Source: Saliniramus sp050485405
Lineage (GTDB): Bacteria; Pseudomonadota; Alphaproteobacteria; Rhizobiales; Beijerinckiaceae
Reading direction: 5' to 3'
Length of the DNA: 64,000 nt
Assembly (NCBI GenBank): GCA_050485405.1
Contig: JBJHBI010000007.1
Span: 23,996-87,995 of the forward strand
Below the pieces are notes generated by a model. It saw only the letters and a list, made by a program, of their open reading frames with translations. It made no database searches and had not been told where the DNA came from. Shown piece after piece: positions 63,586 through 64,000 of this stretch. Every line of letters starts with the position of its first letter. Position 1 is the stretch's first letter. The position numbers were made by a program, and so were the translations under genes.

Positions 63586-64000
63586 GCGTGAGCGCCCGCG
63601 CCGCCGCGCTCGCGCTCGCCGGATCGATCTGCCTCGCCGCCGCCCCGGCCGGCGCGCAGAGCCGCATCGAGAACCCCATCGCCGTCTTCAACGGGCTCGA
63701 CAAGATCACCGCCCGCATCATCGCCTTCGAGGTGGAGATCGACGAGACGATCCAGTTCGGCTCGCTGCTCCTGACGCCGCGCGCCTGCCACACGCGCCCG
63801 CCGACCGAGAGCCCCAACACCACCGCCTTCATCGAGGTCGAGGACGTCGCCCTCGACGGGGAGGTCTCGGCCCTGTTCAACGGCTGGATCTTCGCCGAGA
63901 GCCCGGGGCTCAGCGCCATCGACCACCCGGTCTACGACGTCTGGCTCACAGAATGCCGCCAGACCTCCATCGCCGACGAGCCGGAAGACGACACCGCCAC
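63567..64000 (+). CDS. DUF2155-family secreted protein (3' end outside window)
   Basis: Starts at ATG 63567, or a GTG at 63588, with a signal peptide (AALALAGSICLAAAPAGAQS). The mature part reads PIAVFNGLDKITARIIAFEV, FGSLLLTPRACHTRPPTESP and ALFNGWIFAESPGLSAIDHP VYDVWLTECR, the DUF2155 pattern with two Cys that could form a disulfide. Function unknown. It follows NDUFA12 in one transcript, as in many alphaproteobacteria. The frame is open to the window end. Confidence 0.88.
   Translation, partial: MVAGRLSVSARAAALALAGSICLAAAPAGAQSRIENPIAVFNGLDKITARIIAFEVEIDETIQFGSLLLTPRACHTRPPTESPNTTAFIEVEDVALDGEVSALFNGWIFAESPGLSAIDHPVYDVWLTECRQTSIADEPEDDTA

Overview
This window looks like a chromosomal segment of a GC-rich alphaproteobacterium, most likely in the Hyphomicrobiales (Rhizobiales). 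Clade signals are the ihfA-merR pair at the left edge, a circularly permuted two-piece tmRNA, the NDUFA12 complex I accessory subunit beside a DUF2155 gene, an alpha-type SspB, and methylsuccinyl-CoA dehydrogenase of the ethylmalonyl-CoA pathway together with a class I PHA synthase. I cannot name the genus from sequence alone.

Layout. 0-9.4 kb: regulators (MerR, IHF alpha), a small toxin-antitoxin-like nucleotidyltransferase pair, a uracil-DNA glycosylase, a cupin, and central-metabolism enzymes (CaiB-type CoA transferase, methylsuccinyl-CoA dehydrogenase, EamA permease, Ldh_2 dehydrogenase, Sel1 protein). 9.5-14.2 kb: a chemoreceptor patch with two intact methyl-accepting proteins of 564 residues, an IS5 transposase fragment fused to the tail of a lost third receptor, and a PAS remnant. 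14.4-17.2 kb: DegP-type protease and RarA. 17.3-21.6 kb: two small membrane proteins and a 1,187-residue type IIG-like restriction-methylation enzyme. 21.7-29.4 kb: housekeeping genes (thermonuclease, ferredoxin reductase-like protein, RlmE-Ppx pair, single-domain response regulator, cytochrome c, PAP2, aminotransferase, lipoprotein). 29.6-33 kb: phaC and an FAH-family hydrolase ended by a strong terminator. 33-43.4 kb: two more chemoreceptors flanking a four-gene oligopeptide ABC operon that carries a tandem 147-bp repeat. 43.5-53.4 kb: guaC, a PA0069-type radical SAM protein, DUF1810, AEC transporter, dprA-plsY and pyrC-pyrB. 53.5-54.7 kb: tmRNA directly followed by sspB. 54.9-58.1 kb: a flavin monooxygenase under an apparent TetR operator-promoter, and a DenD-like dehydrogenase. 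58.2-61 kb: a collapsed nitrate-respiration locus made of gene fragments. 61.1-64 kb: a small ORF, a second EamA permease, an empty stretch, and NDUFA12-DUF2155.

How the parts work together. Acetyl-CoA assimilation (Mcd), PHA storage and CoA-transfer genes suggest growth on acetate-like or C1/C2 carbon with polyester storage. Four chemoreceptors, a peptide uptake system and a response regulator point to an environmentally responsive motile bacterium. tmRNA and SspB are the tagging and delivery halves of trans-translation quality control. The nar locus shows past nitrate respiration now lost: the narG relic keeps its ribosome binding site but has a destroyed start codon, two nonsense codons and two large internal deletions.

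I did not find a clearly new multi-gene system. The best candidates for a second look are the nucleotidyltransferase pair, the restriction enzyme with its small membrane neighbours, the transposase-chemoreceptor chimera, the tandem repeat inside the peptide-transport operon, and the apparently non-catalytic dihydroorotase beside pyrB.
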